NCBI GenBank assembly: GCA_024103495.1
Contig: JAGFIQ010000039.1
Span: 1-64,000 of the forward strand
DNA: 64,000 bases
Direction: 5' to 3'
Origin: Aridibacter famidurans
GTDB lineage: Bacteria > Acidobacteriota > Blastocatellia > Pyrinomonadales > Pyrinomonadaceae
Position numbers and translations under genes: made by a program
Shown: positions 9,566-18,054 of the stretch, piece by piece
Position numbering within the stretch: position 1 is the stretch's first letter
How the letters are laid out: each line of letters opens with the position of its first letter
The notes under the pieces: model-generated
Seen by the model: the letters and a program-made list of their open reading frames with translations, nothing else
The model's database searches: none
What the model was told of the DNA's origin: nothing

Positions 9566-9685
9566 TCGAATCTCCGACGACTCTGATTTTCATTATCCGG
9601 CACTGCGCCGGCTAGCGCTCGCGCGGCGAGTTGTTGAAGTAGCCCTCCCTGAAGGTCGGGCTACTGACACGGTACGCAAAACCCT
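9566..9685. repeat. Short repeat-bearing spacer
   Basis: It contains GCACTGCGCCGGC and a GTAGCCCTCCCTGAAGGTCG module, the reverse complement of the CGAC-TCAGGGAGGGCTAC module of the composite repeats. The gene at 9686 follows with no strong Shine-Dalgarno sequence. Confidence 0.6.
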
Positions 9686-10237
9686 ATGAAAATTCTTCTC
9701 TCCGCCGCGATCCTTGGATTCCTTTGCTGGGCGATCTCGGAAGTCCTCGAGATCGTTCAGCGTGGTTATAGTCCCTCGGTCTACTACCTGACGGCCGCTT
9801 ACCACGTCCTCGCGGGAATCGGTGTCTGGGGGATCTACAAAGCGCAGACCGCGGGCAAAAATCTGTTCAATCTTGTCGCCACCGCCATCGCTTCGATAGC
9901 GTATTTGTCCTTTTCGGCTTTTCCTCTGCAGGTGATGTGGTCGGGACTTTCGATGGCAGAGTTTGTAGCCGCAAATCCGATTTACAAGTTGGCGGGCCTT
10001 GTTTGGTTCACGGGGATGATCCTTTTCAGCATCTCCGTGATCCGGACCGGGTATTTTCCAGGATGGGCGGGTGTTGTGATGGTCATCGGCACGGTGGTCT
10101 TTACGCTTACGCCGATCTTCAGCTGGCCGATGCTCATCGTTAACATCACGAATATCATCTTCGCCGCGACCGTTGTGTATATTGGTTTTCTTGGCTTGCA
10201 GGCCCGCACCCCGATTAAACCGGGAGATGATGCCTAG
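9686..10237 (+). CDS. Six-helix integral membrane protein, unknown function
   Basis: A 183-aa, very hydrophobic protein with about six predicted membrane segments (approximately residues 3-18, 32-50, 60-78, 100-118, 124-142, 150-170). It starts MKILLSAA with no cleavable signal. No charged catalytic motif is seen in the membrane segments. It lies in the repeat-rich accessory region and 71 bp before a GNAT acetyltransferase on the same strand. I do not recognise the family; a DUF4386-like membrane protein is one possibility. Confidence 0.7.
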   Translation: MKILLSAAILGFLCWAISEVLEIVQRGYSPSVYYLTAAYHVLAGIGVWGIYKAQTAGKNLFNLVATAIASIAYLSFSAFPLQVMWSGLSMAEFVAANPIYKLAGLVWFTGMILFSISVIRTGYFPGWAGVVMVIGTVVFTLTPIFSWPMLIVNITNIIFAATVVYIGFLGLQARTPIKPGDDA

Positions 10238-10308
10238 GTCACTGACGATAAGAGCCTGGCTAGAACCGTCGGCCGCGATTGCGGCGACATCGATCTTGAA
10301 AGACCCGG

Positions 10309-10845
10309 ATGATAATCCCCGAACGCCAATGGGAAACTTCCCGACTAACCGCCAGGCCGCCCCTCGAGAGCGACGCGGAGATCGTCTTCGAAGAGTATGC
10401 GTGCGATCCGCTGGTCACGAGGTATATGACCTGGCAGCCTCACAGGAGCATTGGGGACACCCTTGTTTACCTGCGCCGTTGCGAACAGGTCTGGAAGGAT
10501 GGATCTGCCTATCCCTGGTCGCTTTGGCTGAAAGAAACAGGCGATCTCGCGGGATTCGTGGAGATACGGGTAGGATCGACATCGGTCAACGTGGGGTACG
10601 CGCTTGTGAGCCGCCACTGGCGGAAGGGCCTTATGACCGAGGCGCTTACGGCCGTAATTGAATTGTGTTTCTCCCAATCTTCGATCTTCAGGGTCTGGGC
10701 AACTTGCGACATCGACAACATCGCATCCGCGAAGGTACTTGAGAAGGTTGGAATGGTGAAAGAAGGTGTTCTGCGGCGCTGGCTCGTGCACCCGAATCTG
10801 AGCGACAAGCCTCGTGACGCGTATTGCTATTCGATCGTAAGGTAG
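10309..10845 (+). CDS. GNAT-family N-acetyltransferase (RimJ/RimL type)
   Basis: A 178-aa acetyltransferase of the GNAT_3 type. The acetyl-CoA binding loop is SRHWRKGLMTEAL (~residues 100-112), followed by the typical CDIDNIASAKVLEKVGM segment. N-terminal ETSRLTARPP is the standard opening of RimJ/RimL-like enzymes. Expected reaction: transfer of acetyl from acetyl-CoA to an amine, possibly an antibiotic, a protein N-terminus or a toxin target; the substrate is not readable. It lies among small accessory genes bounded by composite repeats, consistent with a mobile cassette gene. Confidence 0.88.
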   Translation: MIIPERQWETSRLTARPPLESDAEIVFEEYACDPLVTRYMTWQPHRSIGDTLVYLRRCEQVWKDGSAYPWSLWLKETGDLAGFVEIRVGSTSVNVGYALVSRHWRKGLMTEALTAVIELCFSQSSIFRVWATCDIDNIASAKVLEKVGMVKEGVLRRWLVHPNLSDKPRDAYCYSIVR

Positions 10846-10922
10846 GAGCGACCGGCGACACCAATATCGAACCAAGAGGATTCGCCGCAGCAACGGGGCT
10901 CGGTGTACACTCGATACTCACG

Positions 10923-11123
10923 ATGTTCGAACTGTCCGATTTCCTGGATTTCTATTTATCGTGGCGCCTCTTCCTGGGAATAGCCGTCACAGTCGGTATT
11001 TGCTATGGATTGGTGATGCTGATCCCTTTCCGGATTCCGAACTGGCTGGTAGCTCTTTTTGTGGGGGTCCCGGGCGCGTTTCTCAGTTTCTGGTGGCAGG
11101 TCAGGGCGGACCGATCTAAGTAA
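10923..11123 (+). CDS. Small two-helix membrane protein
   Basis: A 66-aa protein with two hydrophobic stretches (approximately residues 13-32 and 38-57) and a short basic C-terminus. ATG 10923 is chosen because upstream in-frame codons from 10824 would overlap the GNAT gene and translate a non-hydrophobic segment. No recognisable family. Confidence 0.5.
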   Translation: MFELSDFLDFYLSWRLFLGIAVTVGICYGLVMLIPFRIPNWLVALFVGVPGAFLSFWWQVRADRSK

Positions 11124-11743
11124 CGAAGTGAATCAGTACCCCGAGCGGTAGCGACGAGCCCCTCATTGACCAATGCCCATCGACCAATGAAAGGAAACCG
11201 GTCCTTATCAGAGTATTCCGGAGCGCTGCCCTTCAGGCCGAGTCCCGAAGGGACGGTGATATGTTAGCCCCGGACAAGCCGCAGGCGCAGTCCGGGGTAA
11301 GGCGCACATCAAGAATCTGGAGCCGCTTTAGCGGCGGCGTGTCCGAAGCCCGACTGTCAGGGAGGGCTACTGCAGCCAAGTGAGCGGCGAGCAGTAAGCA
11401 ATGAGCTGTGAAGCGCGTGTCCGAAGCCCGACTGTCAGGGAGTGCTACCGCAGCCAAGTGAGCGGTGAACAGTAAGCAGTGAGCCGTGAGGGGCGTGTCC
11501 GAAGCCTGACCGTGAGGGAGGGCTACTGCGAGGGCTGAGAATCCGGCCTGTCAGCTCAGCTCCGTAGGAGCGGCACGTCTGTAGGATCGGAGTCGTAGAA
11601 CCCTCCCCGGCCGCTTTAGCGGCGGCACATCAGTACCCGGAGCAGTAACGACGGGTCAAGAAAGAGAAGAAGCCACGGATCGACGTTTATCAAAGCGAAC
11701 CGGAGATTAGAGCACAACTCGATAGGTGGACAGAGACACTGGC
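11124..11743. repeat. Composite repeat copy B (11238-11643) with word repeats
   Basis: No gene seen. 11150-11190 carries GCGGTAGCGACGAGCCCC and TGACCAATG words. 11238-11643 is the second near-complete copy of the composite repeat described at 7893-8292, in the same orientation, with only scattered substitutions and a few small indels. It ends ~100 bp before the next small gene. Confidence 0.9.
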
Positions 11744-12070
11744 ATGGTTGGGATCACCATATGTAGGCGACATGGAAGAGCAGGGCTAAGTGATGTATGC
11801 GAGCACATTGCTCTTGCTGTGCGGAATTCGTTGAGGCCACCCGAGATAATAGAGGTCAAGTTTGACGACTCCATCGCTGACACTCGATTTTCCGGTATCT
11901 TTATACTCAAGTATTGTTCTTCTTGTGCAAAGGAATTCGGTTTCCCCGGGAGAAGCTGCAAATTGCCTGTTTCGGAGTTTGATGGTTTTGAGCGGGGCCT
12001 GTTTACTGGCACTTGCTATTTGTGCCTTTGTGATGTCTTAGGTAGAGGGGCCGCGGATAGTACGGAGTAG
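11744..12070 (+). CDS. Small Cys-rich protein of unknown function
   Basis: A 108-aa soluble protein starting MVGITICRRHGRAG. It contains several potential metal-binding Cys/His: C7, H10, CEH near residue 19, then YCSSC and TCYLCLC. This spacing suggests two zinc-binding knuckles. A GTG start 18 nt upstream (11726) is also possible. The gene is sandwiched between the end of composite copy B and partial copy C, so it looks like a cassette bounded by ~105-bp direct repeats. Function unknown; an immunity-type protein is a guess from context only. Confidence 0.6.
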   Translation: MVGITICRRHGRAGLSDVCEHIALAVRNSLRPPEIIEVKFDDSIADTRFSGIFILKYCSSCAKEFGFPGRSCKLPVSEFDGFERGLFTGTCYLCLCDVLGRGAADSTE

Positions 12071-12075
12071 CGACA

Positions 12076-12190
12076 CTGAGAATCCGGCCTGTCAGTTCAG
12101 CTCCGTAGGAGCGGCACGTCTGTAGGATCGAAGTCGTAGAACCCTCCCCGGCCGCTTTAGCGGCGGCACATCAGTAACCGGAACGGCAGC
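12076..12190. repeat. Composite repeat copy C (partial)
   Basis: Matches the last ~105 bp of copies A and B: CTGAGAATCCGGCCTGTCAG, AGCTCCGTAGGAGCGGCACG, CCCTCCCCGGCCGCTTTAGC, ending CACATCAGTAACCGGAAC. Same orientation as A and B. Confidence 0.88.
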
Positions 12191-12315
12191 GACGGGCCCC
12201 GAACGGTTTGAGCGACAGATAGCTTAGAGACCGCCGAGTTTCGTCATCGCCAAAGCTGCCCGGATCATTCCGGTCGTCAATGGAACCTTATCACCAGCCA
12301 GCCTGTCTCGAGGGA

Positions 12316-13158
12316 ATGTTCGAGAAACCGCTTTTCCATCTGATTCTTGCCATTCTTGTTCTCGGCCTTCCGATTCTCGCTCAGGACAAAGCCGCATCAA
12401 CGAGAAAAGCCGTCAAGAAACCGATCATGTCGGCAGGCATCGTTAACGGACGTGCGAAGGATCTTGTCGTACCCGAATGGCCGCCTGCGGCAAAGCTCAC
12501 GAACGATCATGGCTTGGTGAGAGTGGAAGTCGTGATCGATCAAGATGGAAAAGTAGAAGATGCAAAGGCTCTCGAAGGACCCGTATTGTTGCGCCGTACT
12601 TCAGTTGCCGCCGCAAAGGAATCAATCTTTTACCCCATACTTCTTCAGGGAAAGCCGGTTCGCGTGCTCGGGTTGATCATTTACAGATATATCCCCTATC
12701 ACTACAACTGGCTTGAGATAGGTTTCTCCGAGCCGGGACAGATACAATGGTCCAGACTTCCGGAGGGGGTTGAGCAAATAGGTGAAATGCGCAACGCTCG
12801 GCGAAGCGAAATCTGGGGCGACAACCCTCAGGAAGAGGCCGCGTTGATCGCCGCAGTTGAAAGTGCTCTCGTGACTGATTACAAGAAACTCTGGTTGTTT
12901 CGCGTTGGCAGGTCACTCAATAAGATAAGTTTGCAGTACAAGAGGAATGAAGAAACCCTTGACCGCGTCGGAGCCGAGCTTGAGCGATTGTTGATTACCA
13001 AACCGGAAAATGCATCGGTCGCATTGCTAAGGAAATTGGAAACGATAGCGACACTCATCCGAAATCCGGACCTCAATACCTTCGATCCGATCAGAGGCTC
13101 TCGGCTGAATGAAGAGATGACGGAAATCACGTACATGGCTTCGGTCTACGGCCGCTGA
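12316..13158 (+). CDS. Exported protein with TonB C-terminal-like domain
   Basis: A 280-aa protein with a signal peptide (FEKPLFHLILAILVLG, cleavage near LAQ). Residues ~40-130 match a TonB C-terminal domain: PEWPPAAKLTNDHGLVRVEVVIDQDGKVEDAKALEGP is split here as VVPEWPPAAK... and VEVVIDQDGKVEDA, followed by LRRTSVAAAKES, the typical helix. The remaining ~150 residues form a charged helical region without a recognised domain. No long Pro-rich linker is present, so it is unlikely to be a true energy transducer; such stand-alone TonB_C proteins are frequent in Acidobacteriota. ATG 12316 is preceded by GAGGGA. Confidence 0.7.
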   Translation: MFEKPLFHLILAILVLGLPILAQDKAASTRKAVKKPIMSAGIVNGRAKDLVVPEWPPAAKLTNDHGLVRVEVVIDQDGKVEDAKALEGPVLLRRTSVAAAKESIFYPILLQGKPVRVLGLIIYRYIPYHYNWLEIGFSEPGQIQWSRLPEGVEQIGEMRNARRSEIWGDNPQEEAALIAAVESALVTDYKKLWLFRVGRSLNKISLQYKRNEETLDRVGAELERLLITKPENASVALLRKLETIATLIRNPDLNTFDPIRGSRLNEEMTEITYMASVYGR

Positions 13159-13204
13159 AGTGTTCCGGACTCCTCAAAGCAGCCAGCCTTCCCCGACTTC
13201 CGCT

Positions 13205-13816
13205 ATGATCATCGCAATCTCAGGCGCCCACGGTACGGGCAAGACCACGCTGGCCGAAGCACTCGTGGACCGGCTCGAGGGGTTCGTCCTGGTAGAAGAA
13301 CCGTTCTGGCAGCTCGTCGAAGAAGGCCATGCATTCTCTCAGCCGCCGACGGTCAACGACTTCGAAGCTCAGCTCGATCGTTCGATCGCCTCGATCCTCG
13401 CGAGTGAAGGCGATGTGATCTTCGAGCGATGCCCGCTCGATTTTCTCGGGTACCTTGCCGTCCATTCGGACGTCCTCACCTTCGATCCGGAGACCCGGAT
13501 AGACGAAGTGTACAAGGCAATGGAACTCATCGACCTGATCGCTTTCGTCCCTATCGAGGATCCGGACCGGATGCCCGATGTCGAGTTCGCCTCGATGCGC
13601 CGCCGTGTCGATGAGGAACTGAGGGAGCTCGTGATGGAAGACCGGCTTGACCTTGACGTAAAAGCGATCGAGGTACTCGGCTCGCCGGAACAAAGGGCGG
13701 AGACGGTGATGGAGCTACTCAGGGCCCCGATCGGTTTGAACCGCAGAGCACGCGGAGAGAGCAGAGATTCCAAGGGAACTTCCCAACGCGAAGGACGCCA
13801 AGGTCGCAAAACGTAA
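13205..13816 (+). CDS. AAA_28-like P-loop NTPase with repeat-derived tail
   Basis: A 203-aa ATPase/kinase-like protein. The Walker A motif GAHGTGKTT (residues 7-15) opens the protein, as in the AAA_28/NadR-kinase-like family, and DVIFERCPLDFLGY around residue 75 resembles the substrate-binding DRxxLDxLAY motif of small-molecule kinases. Probable reaction: ATP-dependent phosphorylation of a small molecule, substrate unknown. The last ~25 residues (from NRRARGES) are encoded by the GAACCGCAGAGCACGC repeat also found at 15499, so the reading frame appears to have been extended by repeat insertion after residue ~178. Confidence 0.75.
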   Translation: MIIAISGAHGTGKTTLAEALVDRLEGFVLVEEPFWQLVEEGHAFSQPPTVNDFEAQLDRSIASILASEGDVIFERCPLDFLGYLAVHSDVLTFDPETRIDEVYKAMELIDLIAFVPIEDPDRMPDVEFASMRRRVDEELRELVMEDRLDLDVKAIEVLGSPEQRAETVMELLRAPIGLNRRARGESRDSKGTSQREGRQGRKT

Positions 13817-14051
13817 TTGAGTAGTTTGGTCGTGCTGCGCTTCTAATCTGAACGAGTCTTATGAGTACTCGACAAACAGGCGGAACAAACCAAGAATTCC
13901 TTTGCGACCCTGGCGTCCTTCGCGTTAAGCAGATCCCCGAAACCAAGCACGCCCTCTGGGGTTAAACGAGATTCGATACGTCGCTATTGCTCCGGGGACT
14001 GATTTCATTGATCGATGGGCACTGGGTCCACGGTCAATTGACCGTCGTCTC
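13738..14051. repeat. GAACCGCAGAGCACGC repeat and long inverted repeat
   Basis: 13738-13765 matches the repeat at 15499-15530. A 26-base imperfect inverted repeat follows: AACGCGAAGGACGCCAAGGT (from ~13788) pairs with CTGGCGTCCTTCGCGTT (~13909-13926), leaving a ~90-nt loop. The rest up to 14051 contains GATCGATGGGCAC/GGTCAATTGACC words and no gene. Confidence 0.65.
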
Positions 14052-14990
14052 CTATTTCGCCGGCGTGCCCATCGTCATTACCGCTTTCCATGCCCCGTCT
14101 TCCTTCGCGTAGATCGTCGCGCCCCATTCCTTCCCCAAAGCCTGCTCGCCGCACTTGCCGTCCAAAGACGAAGTGAATGTCAGCAAAGCGTAATCCGCTC
14201 CCCAGGAAACGCTCGCCGGATCCGAGAGCTCCATCGACTTGATATCGCACTTCTCCGCCCAGCGCTTGAGCGAAGCTGCACGGTCGGTCCAGCCGTCCGC
14301 CGGGGAGAGCGAGACAAGGTTCTTGCCCGACCAATCTTCGAGACCCTTCGCGTTGCCGGCTTTCCAGTCTTCCCAGGCTTTCTTTTCGACAGCGAACAAT
14401 GCTTCCGTTGCGGCGTCGGGCTTTGCAGCCTCGTCCTCGCTCTTCGGGGCGGCGGGAGCCGATGCCGGGGCCGCCGCGGGCGCGTTCGGATCTGCGACAG
14501 GTGCTTCGGCGTGGAAAGCGCCTTTCCATTTACCGTCTTCGCGCACATACGCGCCGACCGCCCAGCTGCTCGCCGGAAGCTTCTGGCCGCCGCAGGTTCC
14601 GTCCACCGCAACCTTGTAAGTAAGGAAGGCGGCGTCCGCTCCGAGCGGCGTCATCGTTTCGTCCGAGAACGCTACGCTCTTAACGTCGCATTCCGCGCCG
14701 GCATATTCCTTGACGGCAGCTGCCTTGTCCAGCTTACCGGTCTGCCCGTACCCGACGAACTTGTCGGAGAGAAACGGACCCCAGAAATCGGCGTCCTTGT
14801 TCTTCCAGGCGTCGTATGCGCTCTTTTCGAGTGCAAACAATGCTTCTTTTGTAGGTGCCGCAGAGGTGCTTTCCTCCGCGTTAGTGTTAGCGTTTTCGGT
14901 GTTCGCCGAGTTGTTGGCGTCCGGAGCCGGGCACGCTGCGAAAAGACACACCGCTGCAACGGTCAGGACGAATAACATCAGTTTGGTCAT
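14052..14990 (-). CDS. Lipoprotein with two tandem SnoaL/DUF4440-like domains
   Basis: A 312-aa lipoprotein: lipobox FAAC at residues ~17-20, then an Asn/Thr-rich linker. Two homologous ~115-residue domains follow. Domain 1 begins KEALFALEKSAYDAWKNKD and domain 2 begins TEALFAVEKKAWEDWKAGN; each continues through a Cys-containing strand (AECDVKSVAFSD, EKCDIKSMELSD), GADxAxLT and a C-G-Q segment. They are separated by an Ala/Pro-rich linker. This is the cone-shaped NTF2-like fold of DUF4440/SnoaL proteins by pattern. The gene ends with VMTMGTPAK. ATG 14990 is preceded by AAGGAGA. Ligand unknown; it clearly arose by internal duplication. Confidence 0.75.
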   Translation of the reverse strand: MTKLMLFVLTVAAVCLFAACPAPDANNSANTENANTNAEESTSAAPTKEALFALEKSAYDAWKNKDADFWGPFLSDKFVGYGQTGKLDKAAAVKEYAGAECDVKSVAFSDETMTPLGADAAFLTYKVAVDGTCGGQKLPASSWAVGAYVREDGKWKGAFHAEAPVADPNAPAAAPASAPAAPKSEDEAAKPDAATEALFAVEKKAWEDWKAGNAKGLEDWSGKNLVSLSPADGWTDRAASLKRWAEKCDIKSMELSDPASVSWGADYALLTFTSSLDGKCGEQALGKEWGATIYAKEDGAWKAVMTMGTPAK

Positions 14991-15114
14991 TGACTGTCTC
15001 CTTAAGGATCTGAAATGGATTCGGGTCCGGCGAGTAGATCGAAACTTCAAACGCCGCATTCGCAAGAGTTCGCAAATTGTGGAGGACCAGCAATTCTTAG
15101 CGCGTTTTGGGTGA

Positions 15115-15738
15115 GAGTCAAGCTGGGAACAAGGACCAGGGACCAGAGAAATTCGAATCGGTACCCGGAGCGGTAGCGACGGGCCCCCTCATTGACCAAC
15201 GACCATTGAACGTTGTCCAATGAATCGGTACCCGGAGCGGTAGCGACGGGCCCGGATCGAGTCACCGCAAAGACGCAAAGATATGAGATCATCGTGTTTC
15301 GCCAACTTGAATTTTGTTTCGGAACTTCGAAGAGTATTTTGGGACGTGACAGCTGAGACCGAGTCCCGGAGGGACGGGTATATGTTAGCCCCGGACAAGC
15401 CGCAGGCGCAGTCCGGGGTAAGCGGTCGAAATGAACTCTGAGCCGCTTTAGCGGCGGCATGATCGGTACCCGGAGCGGCAGCGACTGGCCCCATGCATTT
15501 GAACCGCAGAGCACGCAGAGATATCAGAGAGTTGAAGGAAGGGAAATCCACGGTCTGACCGAGTATTCAGAAACGATCCGACTCAGGCCGAGTCCCGGAG
15601 GGACGGGTATAAGTTAGCCCCGGACAAGCCGCAGGCGCAGTCCGGGGTAAGCGGTCGAAATGGACTCTGAGCCGCTTTAGTGGCGGCAGGATCAGTACCC
15701 GGAGCGGCAGCGAGGGGCATCTAGAATAGACTTTTAAG
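15115..15738. repeat. Composite repeat copies D and E
   Basis: No gene seen. It contains GGTACCCGGAGCGGTAGCGA at several positions, TTGACCAACGACCATTGAAC words, a CACCGCAAAGACGCAAAGA module and two partial composite copies: D (~15355-15494) and E (~15587-15718), each CCGAGTCCCGGAGGGACGGG, then the CCGGACAAGCCGCAGGCGCA hairpin, then GAGCCGCTTTAG. Copy E ends ~20 bp before the next gene. Confidence 0.85.
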
Positions 15739-16092
15739 GTGACATTTAAGGTTTTTCAAGGAGAAACGTTTATCGGTCATTCCGAACTCGAGGGGCGTGA
15801 CCCGGCGATGGGTGTCGCATTTGGACGGTTCATTCCTTCGACCGGTTATCGGACAATCCAACGGGAGTGCATTGATAATCACTTTGATCAATCCGCACTA
15901 AGACTCGCCGTCCGAACACCGGACGATGAACAGATCAGTTGTGTAGGTGTTGCGATCCTGGATTTCTCCGAGAAAACGGGATCAGAAGAAGACATTGAGC
16001 TCAACGTTGTCGGCATAAGCCAGCCCCCCTACGAAAAACTATTTCCCGAGCATCTGGCCAAGTATGAACAGCAGTTCCAGGACGAGGATTGA
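15739..16092 (+). CDS. Conserved-looking 117-aa hypothetical protein
   Basis: A 117-aa soluble protein with a GTG start (TTTTAAG just upstream). Visible features: an N-terminal strand pair FKVFQGETFIGHSELEGRD, then AMGVAFGRFIPSTGY, RTPDDEQISCVGVAILDFS, and an acidic C-terminus with PPYEKLFPEHLAKYEQQF. No signal peptide or known motif. It is bounded by composite repeat E in direct and copy F in inverted orientation. I associate similar small proteins with accessory gene arrays but cannot name a function. Confidence 0.65.
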   Translation: MTFKVFQGETFIGHSELEGRDPAMGVAFGRFIPSTGYRTIQRECIDNHFDQSALRLAVRTPDDEQISCVGVAILDFSEKTGSEEDIELNVVGISQPPYEKLFPEHLAKYEQQFQDED

Positions 16093-16463
16093 AGATCACG
16101 GCTAGTCCCGAAAGGTTGGGCGGCGTTTTGTGTCGCCGCTAAAGCGGCTCAGAGCTCGTCCTGCCCGCCGAACCCCGGACTGCGCCTTCGGCTGGTCCGG
16201 GGCTAACATACATCCGTCCCTCCGGGACTCGTTCAGGACCTCACAGGTCCCCGAATACTTCGCAACGTAACCAATCGACGATTCCTAACGGGCGTTGATC
16301 GATGATCATTGCTCACTGGTCGTTGAAAGGCCCCGTCGCTACCGCTCCGGGTACCGACTGCTTACTTCTCACGGTAGCCCTCCCTCACGGTCGGGCTTCG
16401 GACACGCTCCTCGCGATCCCCTTCATCCCTGTCGACCCTCAAGGGCGGGGACAAGCCCCGCCC
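16093..16463. repeat. Inverted composite repeat copy F and word repeats
   Basis: No gene seen. ~16132-16233 is the reverse-complement form of the composite core (GCCGCTAAAGCGGCTCAGAG, GGACTGCGCCTTCGGCTGGT, CCGTCCCTCCGGGACTCG). ~16318-16410 has CCCCGTCGCTACCGCTCCGG and CCCTCCCTCACGGTCGGGCT, also inverted relative to copies A-E. So the 117-aa gene lies between inverted repeats. Confidence 0.8.
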
Positions 16464-18035
16464 CTACTTGAAAAAGCCCTTCACATCTCTCAACACCACC
16501 CTCGCCGTGTTGTGCCCCGAGGCGCCGAAAACGCCGCCGCCGGGGTGGGTCGAAGCTCCCGTCAGATACAGGTTCTCGAACGGCGTCTTGTAGGCGTTCA
16601 TCTCCGGAAGGGGCCGGAAGTAGAACATCTGGTCGAAGTCCATCTCGACGTGCATCACGTTCCCGCGCAAAAGGCCGATCCTTCTTTCCAGGTCGAGCGG
16701 AGACTGGACGAACCGGTCGATGATCGACGCCTTCACGTTCGGCGCGTAATCGTTCACCACATCGATCAGCTTGTCCGCCTCGCGGTCCTCGATATCTTCC
16801 CAGTTCTCGCCGGTCGAAAGCTCGTACGGGTAGTATTGGCCCCATATGAAAAGCGTATGTTTGCCCGCCGGCGCCAGCGTTTCGTCGACGGACGAGAACG
16901 TCATCGCCAAAGCGCCCGGCTTTTCGGAAGGCTTGCCGCGAAGGTAATCCGCGTATGTGTGGTCGAGGTACTGCATCGACGGACACAGCAGCTGGAGGCC
17001 GTGGTGGCAGTCCGCCGGAGCGCCGCCGGAAGGCGCCGAAGTGTAATCGGGCAGTTCCGAGACGGCGCACCGGACGATCATCCCGAAACCGTTTCCTATC
17101 CGGACATTGTCGATCCGTTCGGCAAGTCCGTTCGGAAGGTTCTCCCGCCCGATCAGCTTCAGGAACGTCGTATGGACGTGTGCGTTCGAGATGACGCGCT
17201 TCGCCTCGATCCGTTCGCCGTTCGCCAATTCGATCCCCGTAACACGAGTTCCGTCGACATTGATCGAGGCCACTTCGGCATCGAGCATCACTTCGCCGCC
17301 GTGATGTTCAAGGCATCTCGCCATTGCCTGTGTAAGTGCGCCGGATCCGCCGCGCGGCCTTTTCACCCCCGAGCGGTGGATCATCGAGTGCCATCCGAGA
17401 AAATCTCCGCTCGCAGCCGCCGTCGGAGGCGGTCCGCTTTGGGCCGCGAGCCAGGCCATCGCCGCCCGTAGGCCCTCGTGCTTGAAGGTCTCCTTCACAA
17501 GCGATCCGTAACTCGACATAAGCTTGCGGACCATATTCGCGGGATCGGCACTCCGCTTGAGGATCATGTGGCGGAGGAGATTGGTCAGCGTAGGCGGCTT
17601 GAGGAACGCGTCGAACACGCCTTCGTTGAGCTTCTCCCACTCGGTGACGAACGCCTTGTAGCGATCAGCGTCCTCGGGCGAGACGGAAGCGATCGATTCG
17701 CAGGTCTTGTCGACGTCCTTCCAGAAGTAGATCGCGCCCTCGCCGTCGGGCATAGGGGCGAATGCGAAGGGATCGCAGTCGATGTACTCGAGGCCGAACT
17801 TCTCAAGCTCAAGGTCTTTGATCACCGGCGTCAGGTGGATCATTATGTGCGCCGACGAGCCGACGTCGATCTTGTAGCCCTCGATCAGGTCATCCTGCGT
17901 GCACACGGCGCCGCCGACGATGTTCCGCCGCTCGAGGACCACGACCTTCAGGCCGGCCTTGGCGAGATAGCAGGCGCACGTCAGGCCGTTATGGCCTCCG
18001 CCGATGACGGCGACGTCGAAAGAAGGATTGTCCAT
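16464..18035 (-). CDS. Phytoene-desaturase-like FAD oxidoreductase (PYROXD2-like)
   Basis: A 523-aa flavoprotein of the phytoene dehydrogenase/CrtI-related superfamily. The N-terminal Rossmann motif IGGGHNG (residues 11-17) is followed by LERRNIVGGAV, and the C-terminal FAD-binding signature LYLTGASTHPGGGVFG is near residue 495. Sequence flavour (N-terminal GGGHNGLTCACYLAKAG, long middle insertion) is nearer to the PYROXD2-like branch than to carotenoid CrtI. Likely FAD-dependent oxidation or isomerisation of a lipid or isoprenoid; substrate unknown. It is transcribed toward the repeat region. Upstream of the ATG lies an inverted repeat of CTGAGAGATGAGTGCTGAGT words. Confidence 0.85.
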   Translation of the reverse strand: MDNPSFDVAVIGGGHNGLTCACYLAKAGLKVVVLERRNIVGGAVCTQDDLIEGYKIDVGSSAHIMIHLTPVIKDLELEKFGLEYIDCDPFAFAPMPDGEGAIYFWKDVDKTCESIASVSPEDADRYKAFVTEWEKLNEGVFDAFLKPPTLTNLLRHMILKRSADPANMVRKLMSSYGSLVKETFKHEGLRAAMAWLAAQSGPPPTAAASGDFLGWHSMIHRSGVKRPRGGSGALTQAMARCLEHHGGEVMLDAEVASINVDGTRVTGIELANGERIEAKRVISNAHVHTTFLKLIGRENLPNGLAERIDNVRIGNGFGMIVRCAVSELPDYTSAPSGGAPADCHHGLQLLCPSMQYLDHTYADYLRGKPSEKPGALAMTFSSVDETLAPAGKHTLFIWGQYYPYELSTGENWEDIEDREADKLIDVVNDYAPNVKASIIDRFVQSPLDLERRIGLLRGNVMHVEMDFDQMFYFRPLPEMNAYKTPFENLYLTGASTHPGGGVFGASGHNTARVVLRDVKGFFK

Positions 18036-18054
18036 AAGCCAATTGGAAGCGATT

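Noticed and set aside
12076..12190. Composite repeat as an integron attC site
   Set aside because: No integrase gene, no recognisable R/L core boxes, and the repeats are larger and appear in both orientations.
13905..13926. Inverted repeat at 13788/13909 as a terminator
   Set aside because: The loop is ~90 nt and no T-run follows; it is better explained as two inverted copies of a dispersed repeat.
16302..17471. A 389-codon open frame on the plus strand
   Set aside because: It lies opposite the clear phytoene-desaturase-like gene, is Arg/His/Pro-rich and begins inside repeats; an antisense shadow.
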